Shown: positions 43,801-52,446 of the stretch, in pieces
Numbering within the stretch: position 1 is the stretch's first letter
Layout of the letters: every line of letters begins with the position of its first letter
DNA from: Nitrospira sp.
GTDB lineage: Bacteria; Nitrospirota; Nitrospiria; Nitrospirales; Nitrospiraceae
Direction of reading: 5' to 3'
Assembly (NCBI GenBank): GCA_009594865.1
Contig: VOPT01000024.1
Span: 1-57,687 of the forward strand
DNA: 57,687 nt
Position numbers and translations under genes: made by a program
Notes under the pieces: generated by a model
What the model was told of the DNA's origin: nothing
The model's input: the letters and a program-made list of their open reading frames with translations, nothing else
Database searches by the model: none

Positions 43801-46800
43801 TAGCCAGCCGCGCCCGCATCCCACGTCCAGCATGCGGAGTTGCCGCTGAGGGTCCGCCTGACGCACGCGACGGAGCAGATATTCCAGAAAGGCCGCGATT
43901 TTGCTCCACCGGGCCGCTTCGTCATGATTGGGTCCGGGAGATGACCAGCCCCGGCTCTTCACGAACATGTCGATGTAAAACTGATCCTGTTGTTTCTGTT
44001 CCTGCGGCGTCGGGGCGGAATTCGACCCGGCGAGTCGATCTGCCGAGCCCCGTATTCCTTGGTTCAACCCGTCCATCACGACCCCTTTCGTTTCGACCGG
44101 CAGCTGTGACGCAGGAGACGCGTCGACAGTGCCTTGTTGTGCCAGAAGACGACGGAATTGTTCGCGGAGAGCCTCTCGTCGTTCGGCAATGGAGACCGGT
44201 GTGGCAAATGAATGTGAGACCGGCCGCCCGTCGATCAAGTCCTCCCAGGCCGTCAAGACGATCGCCCAGTCATGCGACTGCGCCCAATGTTCACGGCCTA
44301 GTCGTCCGAGTTCCGTACAGAATTCTGGGTGGCTCTTGAGCAGGCGTACTGCGGCAGCGAATTGCGACAGAGGCAACACTAGTCCTCCAGCATGTTCCAC
44401 CGCGGTCCCGCACTCCGGTGTCGCGAGCCAGGGCCGTCCGAGACTCATCGCTTCCAGTAAACACAACGGCGAGACTTCGGCATGCGAGGCTAACACCACG
44501 AGATCGGCCGCCGCCAGGGCGGAAGCGACATCGCCAGCGTCAAGTCCTGCAAGCAGCTGGACATCTGGCCGAGTCTTAAGGCGGGCTTTCACGGCCTCGA
44601 CATACTCGGTTTCAAGTGTGTCATTGCCGATCAACACGAGTTGGATGCCGGCCGGCAGTTTATCCAGCGCATCGAGCAATCCCGGATGATTTTTGACCTT
44701 GTAGAGATTGGCGGGATGGATCACGAGGAAGGTTTCGCGGGCAATCCCGTAGCGCTGCCTGAAATCATTCTTGGGCGCGAGTGCCGGTGTGCCGTTGGGA
44801 ATGACACAGGTCGGAATCCGGCATGCTCGAAAGAACTGTTCATCGTATCCATTGCCGCCGAACGTGACGACGGCGTTCACGCGTTGCCCCAGTTGAGACA
44901 ACATGGCGCGCCCCTGCTCGCTCCCCTCCAACAATTCAGCAATCTCTTTGTTGATGGTCGGCTGAAGAATGAACCGAACCGGACGATCTTTTGGGATTGC
45001 GAGCGCGGCGTAAAACATCAGATGCAACGGGGCGCCCAGGAGAATACAGCAGCCGTATTGTCCCGACTCGATCAACCGTTTCACTTCCAGCATGGAATAG
45101 GGACTGGTCGTTTCGAAGTCGGCCGGGAATGTGAGGTCGATGATGGGAATACCACGATGCGATTTGGCCGAACGTTCGGTGAGCGCATAGGTCGCCACTT
45201 CGACGGCATGTCCTCGAGACTGCAGGCCGATCGCCAAACTTTCCGCCACCTTTTCCACACCGCCGACGGAGGGCCAGAAATACGGGGTGACAATGAGGAT
45301 CCGCGCAGCATGCTGACGTTGAGCCTGCGATGCCGGGGTGGCACCCTGCTGTGCCTGCTTCTCGGGTGCCTTCCCAACCGCCGTCTCCCCCACCCAATGC
45401 ACCTCCTCGGGTGCCAAAGGGCTATTGGCTACGGGCGTTCCGCTTCGCTTGGGATCGTAGGGTTGGCTTGCGGGCGGCGTTTGCCGGAAGAGTCGGGCGA
45501 AGACGCCCAGTTCGTGTAATCCGTACGCTCGCGCATCTTTTTCGCGGTCGGCCGATCGAGGACCTTCGATGATGCCATGCGCGGCCCCGAGCAGTGCAAA
45601 GAGCGCAAGCAAGTCCCCTGTCGCTCGAAACTGGTCGGCTTTCCGGCGGATATCCGAGGTCAGGGTATTCCACTGCCGGATGTCTTTTTCATACATCGTC
45701 TTATAGCGGCGATAGATGGTTTCCGGTGTATACAGAGTCCCGTGCCGACCCATGACATCCGGATGCAGCACCCACCGGACACCCCGTTGGCCCATCTGCT
45801 CGAGCAGATCCATCTCACTCGCCTTGAGATCCTGGAAGGCGAAGGGTTTCATGGCCGCCGTGCGATAGATCTTGATGCCTTGGATCCGGCAGGCGCGATC
45901 TTCATCGTAGAGATGAAAACAGATCATGCCGACGTCGGCCGGCGCACGGCGCATCAGGTCCGCCATCCTGGTCGCCGCATCGGGGGTGAGGATCATGTCC
46001 TCGTCGACTTGGATAAAGAACTCGGTTCGACACTCTGCAATCATGCGTTGTGCCGCCGCGCTGAAGGGGGCGACATTGCGGATGATCTCGACGTGAAACG
46101 GCCCCCCCTGCTGCGCATCGACAGCGGCTTTGCACGCGGGATACGCAGGATCGTCAACTGTGAGGATAAAAATCGTCGTGTCGACGCTGCCAGCAGCTTC
46201 CCTGCGGCGCGGTTCGGTAACTGGAATGGCATCGCCGGTCTCGGCAGAAGACAGTGCATAGGCGGCACCGATCTCTCGTTCACCATAGACAGGCTTCGTT
46301 CCCGACTGAATCCAGGCGAGTGTTTCCGCGAGTCGCCGCTCGCTGGTGTGATAGGTCTGCAGTTTGTGCTGTGCGTGACCGGCCAGTCGCGTCCCCAATG
46401 TGTCATCGGCCAACAGGCGGTCCAGGACCTCCGCCAGTGATTCAGGCCGGCTCGGTGAAAAGTAGAGAATCTCCTCCCCTTCCACAAACAAGCTGTTGTT
46501 CATGGGATGTCCCGGCACAGCATACGACACGACCGGACGGCCGGCAGCGATGCCTTCAAAGACGCGCCCCCCAAAAAATTTCGCCAGGCTGGGCAAATTG
46601 ACGATCGCTGCCCATTGCGGCAGTTGAGCCATCCATTCACGGAATTCGCCTTCGCGCACCTCTTGCCACATCGTCGTATAGTGAGCGAGCTCACCGGCGG
46701 GCATTCCCGCGGGTGTGCCTAACCGCTGGATGGCTGATTGCTGCAGCCGATCGAACAGTTGTTGAAACACTGTGGGTGCCGATGGCCGGGCGAAGGAGAG

Positions 46801-47409
46801 GCATGATTTCAGCGCGGGATGATGGATCCACTGTTCACGTGGACCGTAGGGAACACCGTGGAAGACGCCGACCCGGTGAGCGGCAGGGTTCGACGGGGTG
46901 CTGATGAAACGTTCAGGCACCATCGGCGGCCACCAGAGAGCAGGAACGCCGGTGCGTGCTGCAGTTCGCTCGACATCGCATTCATCCGGAACCAGCACGT
47001 GGGTCAACGCACGGACCTGTTGTTCAACAAATCCCTGGCGCGCTCGAAGATGAGGAGCCCAGACGTAATCGTCTTCGCTGTACTGCAACGATTCCATGAT
47101 GATGCCGACCCTGACCGGGGCCAGCTCGCTCAACCAATTCAGAATCGCATCATCCAGCGGGGCGTGAACCAGCCACACCCACACCTGGTCAAAACGTTGG
47201 CCGTTGATGATCCGCTTCATATGTGCGAGCCAGGCGGCGCTGGAATAGGGCGGATCGGCAATGAGGGGCAGCGTGACACATTCCACGCCGCTCGCTCGTA
47301 ATCCTTCAGCGACTCCAAAACAGGCCGGATACGTCCACGCGCGAGCTTGCTTCCAGGTTGGAAACTCCAGCTGCAGGAGAAGCACTTTCGTGGGTGGACG
47401 TGGTGTCAT
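40873..47409 (-). CDS. Giant multidomain glycosyltransferase/methyltransferase (2178 residues)
   Basis: From ATG at 47409 (AAAGG nearby; GTG six codons earlier is possible). Positions count from that GTG. Domains: GT-B-like transferase ~10-375 (GGRVFEGIAAGRPVVSYAVP); GT-A-like segment ~415-640 (FFIQVDEDMIL); GT4 ~708-1070 (ILIVTPYFWPSVGGVEKVAE, SPLCLLEAMSLGRPWLATPE); SAM methyltransferase ~1190-1360 (MLDVGCGRGWLT); GT2 ~1388-1600 (SVIVPTYNRP, AYLDDDD); second GT2 ~1647-1870 (SIIIPVWNN, FLNNDT); TPR-like repeats ~1920-2165. The frame is continuous with no stop or shift. It appears to be an assembly-line enzyme building several linkages of one glycan, with the TPR tail perhaps holding the protein acceptor. 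Confidence 0.9.
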   Translation of the reverse strand: MTPRPPTKVLLLQLEFPTWKQARAWTYPACFGVAEGLRASGVECVTLPLIADPPYSSAAWLAHMKRIINGQRFDQVWVWLVHAPLDDAILNWLSELAPVRVGIIMESLQYSEDDYVWAPHLRARQGFVEQQVRALTHVLVPDECDVERTAARTGVPALWWPPMVPERFISTPSNPAAHRVGVFHGVPYGPREQWIHHPALKSCLSFARPSAPTVFQQLFDRLQQSAIQRLGTPAGMPAGELAHYTTMWQEVREGEFREWMAQLPQWAAIVNLPSLAKFFGGRVFEGIAAGRPVVSYAVPGHPMNNSLFVEGEEILYFSPSRPESLAEVLDRLLADDTLGTRLAGHAQHKLQTYHTSERRLAETLAWIQSGTKPVYGEREIGAAYALSSAETGDAIPVTEPRRREAAGSVDTTIFILTVDDPAYPACKAAVDAQQGGPFHVEIIRNVAPFSAAAQRMIAECRTEFFIQVDEDMILTPDAATRMADLMRRAPADVGMICFHLYDEDRACRIQGIKIYRTAAMKPFAFQDLKASEMDLLEQMGQRGVRWVLHPDVMGRHGTLYTPETIYRRYKTMYEKDIRQWNTLTSDIRRKADQFRATGDLLALFALLGAAHGIIEGPRSADREKDARAYGLHELGVFARLFRQTPPASQPYDPKRSGTPVANSPLAPEEVHWVGETAVGKAPEKQAQQGATPASQAQRQHAARILIVTPYFWPSVGGVEKVAESLAIGLQSRGHAVEVATYALTERSAKSHRGIPIIDLTFPADFETTSPYSMLEVKRLIESGQYGCCILLGAPLHLMFYAALAIPKDRPVRFILQPTINKEIAELLEGSEQGRAMLSQLGQRVNAVVTFGGNGYDEQFFRACRIPTCVIPNGTPALAPKNDFRQRYGIARETFLVIHPANLYKVKNHPGLLDALDKLPAGIQLVLIGNDTLETEYVEAVKARLKTRPDVQLLAGLDAGDVASALAAADLVVLASHAEVSPLCLLEAMSLGRPWLATPECGTAVEHAGGLVLPLSQFAAAVRLLKSHPEFCTELGRLGREHWAQSHDWAIVLTAWEDLIDGRPVSHSFATPVSIAERREALREQFRRLLAQQGTVDASPASQLPVETKGVVMDGLNQGIRGSADRLAGSNSAPTPQEQKQQDQFYIDMFVKSRGWSSPGPNHDEAARWSKIAAFLEYLLRRVRQADPQRQLRMLDVGCGRGWLTNLATAYGTCEGIEPVAGVIEHARRLFPHLRFEAGTAQSVLSRPDFAPYDVILCSEVIEHIPHGRKEGFVAELAMLLKPDGYVILTTPRGEMWEQWKTIAPPCQPVEDWVTEAQLRDIFTSQGFCELGLERVHCEIPSLRYIPAPTPADFSKLKLVPIYQIWACQRRGASPVSSFTRPPMVSVIVPTYNRPDRLQVALSSILAQTYQDFEIIVVNDGTIDVSGVIAPLNRDGRITMVRHDHNRGLAAARNTGIRAAKGTYIAYLDDDDTYLPDHLHTLVTALQSGEHKVAYTDAWRIHEVRQGDQYVASGRDIPYSRDFNCVDLLLCNYFPVLCVMHEKACLDQVGVFDESLFAHEDWDLWIRMATIYPFLHIKHTTAAFTWRRDGSSMTSSTSDTYRRTTEIIYRKYRPYAERIAGVLEAQQKKLEGMRSDAQTKTFDCSIIIPVWNNLALTTQCLTALAEVTQGVSYEVIVVDNHSTDETPAFLAGLGGDVTVITNEDNLGFAKACNQGAQVAKGEYLVFLNNDTIPQPGWLSALVDEVKAHSDVAVVGSKLLYGDGTIQHAGVAFSRECLMPYHMYPGVPANAPMVSRRRELQCVTAACMLIRRQVFAQVGGFDEGYQNGFEDVDLCLKIGETHWKIVYQPQSTVIHLESRTPGRKAHEDENTFRFRERWGHCWWITDEDRLHFDDGYSVHTHLKDGILGYTLYLMTDPAVQAERALIADLQRATALKDQDKMVALLKRVDQWPADAWILRWSASLSESIGHPELALQFWKRVLPLKNDPQARLALAKHALETGAMKEADNHVTALLQAEPSHGEGWLLRGILAMQLNAYRDAEQAFEQAKQAGANPRKAMLGLVMATMGDNRAEAAWSHVAGLCADHPDDEECMHWMLKCGTFLQRWEALASRLSSFVARNPANIAMRFALAGVLLRADRRADAQREYEWLRAMVPTFEGMDELGKQLAGSERPLVPNHAA

Positions 47410-47430
47410 GAGACCTTTCGGCTCCACTGG

Positions 47431-49056
47431 CTAGCCATTGGGGTTCGTGGGATGACCAAAATGACCGGCCGGCGCGGCGCCCGCTCGTGAGGCGGACGTG
47501 ATGGTCAACAACGGAGCCGTGCTGCTCGATCCTGTCGGAGCGACTCCCACGGTCTGTGGGCTCATGGCTGATTCCTGTATGCGACCGAACGCGCCATCTC
47601 CGAGGCTGATGAGTTGCTCCTGTGAGGCCTGTCCGTGGCCGGCAAACAGCTTTTGTGACAAGAGGCGTGCCACGCGGACCAGCATGAGTGAGCCGCCGAT
47701 CATTCCGTGTTTCTGCAGCATGGGAATCCAGCGCCAGGGCGCGGAATAGATACTGACAAATCCCTCATTCTGAAGGTCGATCAGGTCGTGAGGCGTTAGC
47801 TCCCCCACCGTGGTGACGGCCGAACCATAGCGGCGATATTCGGAGAAATCCTGCGTCATCAGCTTCACGCCCTTCTCCCCGTTCACCGCCAGCTTGTGAA
47901 ACTCGGTCCCTGGATAGGGCACGGCGATGGCAAAGTTCGCTTGTTTGACTTCTCTGGCCTGCCGCAGAAATTTCAGCGTCGCCCGCACCGTCTCTCGTGT
48001 TTCCCCCGGCAATCCGATCATCACGGAGTTCAAGGCTTCGACTCCGTACTGGTTGCAGATCCCGTTTGCTTTCACGTAATGCTCCAGCGGGACCTGTTTC
48101 TTCATGGTGCGCCGTATTTCGGGATCCACGGTTTCGAGGCCGAACGACAAACGAATGAGGCCGCTCTTGACCAGCCGTGCGATGACGTCTTCTTCCACGA
48201 GATTGGCTCTGGTGCTGCCTTCGAAGGTAATCTCCAACCCTTCCTGATCGATGAGGTTGCAAATCTCCAGAATGTGGTCTTTCCAGAGGGTCATCACATC
48301 GTCGACGATATAAAAATGCCGGGTGCCGAAGATCTCCACGACTTGCTTCATCTCATTGACGACCGATCGCGGAGAACGCACCCGCATCTCTGTAGTCTTC
48401 AGCGCCTCCGAGGCGCAGAAAATACATTTCCACGGGCAGCCGCGCATGGTTTGAATCGAGGTGAACGGCAGACGCCCGCGGAGCGTCCCCAGCTTGTACC
48501 GGGACATCGGCAGTCGATGCCGCGCAGGAATCGGTAAGGCGTCGAGATCCGTGATGTCGGCCGGCTGTCCGGTCGAGACGAGTTCCCCGTTCCGCCGATA
48601 AATAATCCCGCGCACTGTCGACAGGTCCTTGCGTTGTTCGTAGGCGTTCACAAATTGTGGCCACGACTCCTCCGCCTCGCCGATGAAGGCATAGTCAAAG
48701 CAGCCGAGCAGCGCCTGCTCCTTCATGATGGTGATATGAGGGCCACCCACGGCGATCGGAATGTCCGGAGCGAGACGTTTGATTCCTTCCGCGACGGTTT
48801 TGCTCAGATGGAAAAATGGGCTCGTCGCGGTAAAGCCGATGAGATCGGGCTTCATCGCCACCGCTCGCTGCACCATCTCCTCCAAGGGCACCTGCTCGGA
48901 TTCGCCGTCGAGGATCGTGACATTGTGGCCATGGCGTTCAGCAATCGCGGCCAGGAGCGCGAGGTTCAGCGGAGGCCAGGTTGAGTTCCGGCGGGCGAAA
49001 TGGCCGAACAGTCCGTACGCACCGGTCCATGTGGGATACAGCAACAAGACGTTCAT
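47431..49056 (-). CDS. B12-binding radical SAM protein
   Basis: 541 residues. N-terminal cobalamin-binding-type Rossmann domain ~1-150 (VLLLYPTWTGAYGLFG, IPIAVGGPHITIM, FIGEAEESW). Radical SAM core ~200-430 with cluster cysteines in RGCPWKCIFCASE (CxxxCxxC). C-terminal helical part plus a Ser/Ala/Gly-rich tail of ~50 residues. Such class B enzymes methylate unactivated carbons or rearrange skeletons. GAGGTGATG precedes the start. In this setting a C-methylation of a sugar is plausible, not shown. It lies 21 bases upstream of the giant gene. Confidence 0.87.
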   Translation of the reverse strand: MNVLLLYPTWTGAYGLFGHFARRNSTWPPLNLALLAAIAERHGHNVTILDGESEQVPLEEMVQRAVAMKPDLIGFTATSPFFHLSKTVAEGIKRLAPDIPIAVGGPHITIMKEQALLGCFDYAFIGEAEESWPQFVNAYEQRKDLSTVRGIIYRRNGELVSTGQPADITDLDALPIPARHRLPMSRYKLGTLRGRLPFTSIQTMRGCPWKCIFCASEALKTTEMRVRSPRSVVNEMKQVVEIFGTRHFYIVDDVMTLWKDHILEICNLIDQEGLEITFEGSTRANLVEEDVIARLVKSGLIRLSFGLETVDPEIRRTMKKQVPLEHYVKANGICNQYGVEALNSVMIGLPGETRETVRATLKFLRQAREVKQANFAIAVPYPGTEFHKLAVNGEKGVKLMTQDFSEYRRYGSAVTTVGELTPHDLIDLQNEGFVSIYSAPWRWIPMLQKHGMIGGSLMLVRVARLLSQKLFAGHGQASQEQLISLGDGAFGRIQESAMSPQTVGVAPTGSSSTAPLLTITSASRAGAAPAGHFGHPTNPNG

Positions 49057-49074
49057 ACATCACCTCATGTGAAA

Positions 49075-50913
49075 CTACGGCTGGGACTGATCCGTTCGCC
49101 GAACCACGTCGGGATACTCTGGATTCATCCATCCCTCCGCCGGTTCGATGACCATGTTGGCGCGGAATTCTTCGCGAGGCAGATAGGGATACATATCCTC
49201 GATGGGCGTCTTCCAACCGAAGATCCTCGGTTCGTAGGTGTGGAACTCGTGCATGTCCACGTCGCAGACGACCGGCCCGTCGAACCGCAGCACCTCGTCG
49301 ATCTTGGCGTCCATCTCGGCATGGTTTCCGATGGCAACCGTCTTGATGCCGTAGGCCTGGACGATCTTGAGGAAATCCGGCGGGTTGTATCCCTTCGGAC
49401 CGCAGGCTTCAGCGCGTCCCTGAAAATTGGTTTCCTGGTAGGCCTTCGTAATGCCGTAGATATGGTTGTTCAGAATGAACGTTTTGACGTTGACGCCATA
49501 GTTCACGAAGGTCTGTAATTCCTGCGGGTTCATATTGAAGCCGCCGTCGCCGATGGTGCAGACGACCTGTCTTGTGGGATCGGCAAACCAGGCACCCATC
49601 GCTCCCGCGAAGGAGAACCCCATGGGGGAATTGCCATTGTTCGTCAGGTTTCGCTGCCCGTACTTGGTCTCGAACGCATGGTTGCTGACGACGATGTTGC
49701 CGCCGCAGTCGCCGACCAGGATATCGGTCGCGCCCATTTTCTCGGACAAACGCCGCATGAACGCGTACGGATGCACGCGCTCGCGTTGCGCGAAGAATTC
49801 TGGCCGCACCGGATCGTACCGCCGTTTCCATTCCATGACGCGGCCCGTCCAGGCTGAGAAATCCGGCAAGGGTTTGCTGCGTCGATCGAGGGCGATCAGC
49901 AAACGCTGTGTAAATGCTTTTGCGTCGCAGAGGATGTTGACGTCGAACGGGACCTGTTGAAACTTTCGCTGCACCATGGCCGGATCGATTTCGACCAGAT
50001 ACTTCTTGGCCTGCCGGGCGAAGCTCTGAACGTTGCCGCCGGTGATGCGTCCGGAGATGCGACTCCCGATGGAGAGCAGCAGATCACTGTTCTGAATGCC
50101 GAAGTTGCGGCCAGCGCCACCATAAGTCCCCACCCGACCGCCGTAGTTCTCATAATCCGAACTGATCACATCCAGCGCGTTCCAGGTCGGAAAACAGGGC
50201 ACGTTCAACCGGCGGCCCAAAGCCCGAACATCGTCCTGGGCATCGGCCAGGCGCACGCCTCCTCCCACCAGGATCACCGGCCGTTCCGCCTGTTGGAGGT
50301 CACTGATGAAACGAGCGATCTGCTGGTCAACAACCGTGAGGTCGAAACTCATCGCCGCGGGCGGCTCGAAGCCCGTCAGCTGTTTTGCATCGACCATGGC
50401 TTTTTGCACATTGAGGGGAATATCGAGCAACACCGGTCCAGGTCGGCCCTCTTGGCACATCCACAGAGCCTTTTCCAACTCGAATCGGACGTCTTCAGGA
50501 TTCACCATCATCTTCGCGTATTTGGTCACCGGCGCGGCCATGGCCACAATGTCCGTTTCTTGAAATCCGATTTGCCGGATCGATGGGTCGGGACGGAGGA
50601 ATCGAGAGTTGATCTGGCCAGTGAGGAAGACACAGGGAATTGAATCGTAGAAGCAATTGCCCATCGAGGTGAGCAGGTTCATGCCGCCCGGACCGCTGGT
50701 GGCGATGGCGACCCCGGGAATGCCCTTGACCTTGGCATAGGCTTCGGCAGCGAATCCGCCCGCCTGTTCATGCATGACGGCGACATACTGGGTCGCGGCG
50801 GTGCGGGTAAACGCATCGATCAAATCGCCGTTGGCCGCGCCGTACACGACGAACATTTTATCGATACCCCGTTCGGCCAACGTATTGATGATGTAGTCTG
50901 CCACCTTGATCAT
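49075..50913 (-). CDS. TPP-dependent enzyme of the acetolactate synthase family
   Basis: 612 residues from ATG at 50913 with AAAGGAG six bases upstream. N-terminal TPP domain with catalytic Glu49 in VAVMHEQAGGFAAEA, central domain (VILVGGGVRLADA), C-terminal TPP domain with CTIGDGGFNMN and ILNNHIYG (GDG...N metal/diphosphate motif). Acetolactate synthases join two-carbon units to 2-oxo acids. A homologue, YerE, adds such a unit to a 4-keto-deoxysugar to make branched yersiniose. Next to a ColD-like dehydratase, a sugar-branching role is more likely than valine synthesis. FAD dependence cannot be judged. Confidence 0.85.
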   Translation of the reverse strand: MIKVADYIINTLAERGIDKMFVVYGAANGDLIDAFTRTAATQYVAVMHEQAGGFAAEAYAKVKGIPGVAIATSGPGGMNLLTSMGNCFYDSIPCVFLTGQINSRFLRPDPSIRQIGFQETDIVAMAAPVTKYAKMMVNPEDVRFELEKALWMCQEGRPGPVLLDIPLNVQKAMVDAKQLTGFEPPAAMSFDLTVVDQQIARFISDLQQAERPVILVGGGVRLADAQDDVRALGRRLNVPCFPTWNALDVISSDYENYGGRVGTYGGAGRNFGIQNSDLLLSIGSRISGRITGGNVQSFARQAKKYLVEIDPAMVQRKFQQVPFDVNILCDAKAFTQRLLIALDRRSKPLPDFSAWTGRVMEWKRRYDPVRPEFFAQRERVHPYAFMRRLSEKMGATDILVGDCGGNIVVSNHAFETKYGQRNLTNNGNSPMGFSFAGAMGAWFADPTRQVVCTIGDGGFNMNPQELQTFVNYGVNVKTFILNNHIYGITKAYQETNFQGRAEACGPKGYNPPDFLKIVQAYGIKTVAIGNHAEMDAKIDEVLRFDGPVVCDVDMHEFHTYEPRIFGWKTPIEDMYPYLPREEFRANMVIEPAEGWMNPEYPDVVRRTDQSQP

Positions 50914-50937
50914 GGATGCTCCTTTCCCTGCACTCAT

Positions 50938-52446
50938 CTATGCCGCCTGATTGGACGCGTGATCATGATGTCGACGACGCACCTGATGCCGGCACATCTC
51001 CGCGACATGAGCGACGATGCGCGTGCCGAATGTTCGTTGCAACATAGCCAGATAGCTTGGATGGCCGAAGTACTCCAGGAACGCGCGGTCGCGGAAATCT
51101 AGGACCTGAGTGGCGGTCAGGCTGTCGGTGGGTAATGGCAGACATTCGTATGCATGTTGGGAATACCCGATCCATCCTGGTCCGCCCTGATCATCCGGCA
51201 ACCTCCACTGGTGTTGCTTGGCGAGACCATAGAGCGCCGAGCCCGGATAGGCCATGGCACAGTAAAAATTCGCCCATTCGGTATTGAGCGTCAGCGCTAA
51301 ATCCAAGGTGGCGCGCATACTCTCGAGGGTGTCGTCCGGGAGGCCGAAAATGTAATTGGCTGCGACATGGATGCCGTGGGAGCGGATGCGGTCCACAGTG
51401 GCGATAATCTCCCGTTCGCCGAAGCGGCCCTTCTCGACCCCGTCCCGGACATGCTGGCTGCCGGATTCAATGCCGAGCCCAAGCCACGTAAACCCGGCGC
51501 GCGCCAGCTTTTCCAGCACTTCATCTTGCACCGTATCGACTCGCGCATAGGCCCAGATGTTGAGGCGATAGCCCCGCTCGATGATCCGGTCGCAAATGCC
51601 GATGACGTGGCGACGGTTCAAGACGAACATCTCATCCGGAATTTTGATATTTGAGACGCCGTACTCACGCACCAGGCGGTCGATCTGGCCGATGACATTG
51701 TCGGGACTCCAGACACGCAACATCGGCGTGCTGAACGGCGCGTTGATGCAGCAGAACGAGCAGGTAAACGGGCATCCCAGGCTGGTCTGCAGCGAAGCGT
51801 AAGGGGTTCTGGATTCAGGGTTCCCGAAGCAGTGCCAATTGTGGGCGCGATAGCGGCTCATATCGAGCAAATCCCAGGCTTGTCCCGGTAAGTCATGGTC
51901 GAGATTCGGGAACAACGGCGCGGGCGCATTGCCGACCGCATTCCCCTCCTCCAGATGCCACAATCCCGGCACGTCACGGAGCGAATGCTGCGGCGCTCGC
52001 AAGGCGACAATCAGACCGAGAATAGTCGCCGGTCCCTCCCCCTGACAGACATACGTATAGGGCTCCTCCAGCAGCGTGCGTTTTGGCAGCGCCGATGGAT
52101 GCGTGCCCATCACCAGTGTGGGAATATCGGCGAGGGCATTGAGGATCGCGCAGACCTTCCGGCCGGCGGGCATGCATTGGGTGGAGGCGGATGGTTGTTG
52201 CCCGTATATGACAAAGACCGCCAACCTGGGGGCGATGGCAGCGATCTGCTCGGCGGTCTGCTGATGCGTGAGCCCCTGGGCCTCTGCGTCCAGAATGGCT
52301 ACGGAGCAACTCTGTTGCCGAAGGTAGGTGGCGATCAGGCCCGACCACACGGGGGGTTCGATGGCGGCGAAGTCGCGGCTCAGTTCCTGATAGACCTGGA
52401 CCCGACTGGGCGGCGTCACCAGCAAGACGTCAAGCGGCTTGGACAC
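50938..52446 (-). CDS. B12-binding radical SAM protein (second)
   Basis: 502 residues from GTG at 52446 (VSKPLDVLLVTPPSRVQ) with GGAGG five bases upstream; upstream in-frame sequence overlaps the aminotransferase gene and is unlikely to be coding. B12-type N-terminal domain ~1-140 (AVFVIYGQQPSAS, LVMGTHPSALP, CQGEGPATI), radical SAM core with TSLGCPFTCSFCCINAPF and IKIPDEMFVLN. It differs substantially from the 47431-49056 protein but has the same architecture. The extra Cys after the cluster motif (CSFCC) is noteworthy. Confidence 0.87.
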   Translation of the reverse strand: MSKPLDVLLVTPPSRVQVYQELSRDFAAIEPPVWSGLIATYLRQQSCSVAILDAEAQGLTHQQTAEQIAAIAPRLAVFVIYGQQPSASTQCMPAGRKVCAILNALADIPTLVMGTHPSALPKRTLLEEPYTYVCQGEGPATILGLIVALRAPQHSLRDVPGLWHLEEGNAVGNAPAPLFPNLDHDLPGQAWDLLDMSRYRAHNWHCFGNPESRTPYASLQTSLGCPFTCSFCCINAPFSTPMLRVWSPDNVIGQIDRLVREYGVSNIKIPDEMFVLNRRHVIGICDRIIERGYRLNIWAYARVDTVQDEVLEKLARAGFTWLGLGIESGSQHVRDGVEKGRFGEREIIATVDRIRSHGIHVAANYIFGLPDDTLESMRATLDLALTLNTEWANFYCAMAYPGSALYGLAKQHQWRLPDDQGGPGWIGYSQHAYECLPLPTDSLTATQVLDFRDRAFLEYFGHPSYLAMLQRTFGTRIVAHVAEMCRHQVRRRHHDHASNQAA

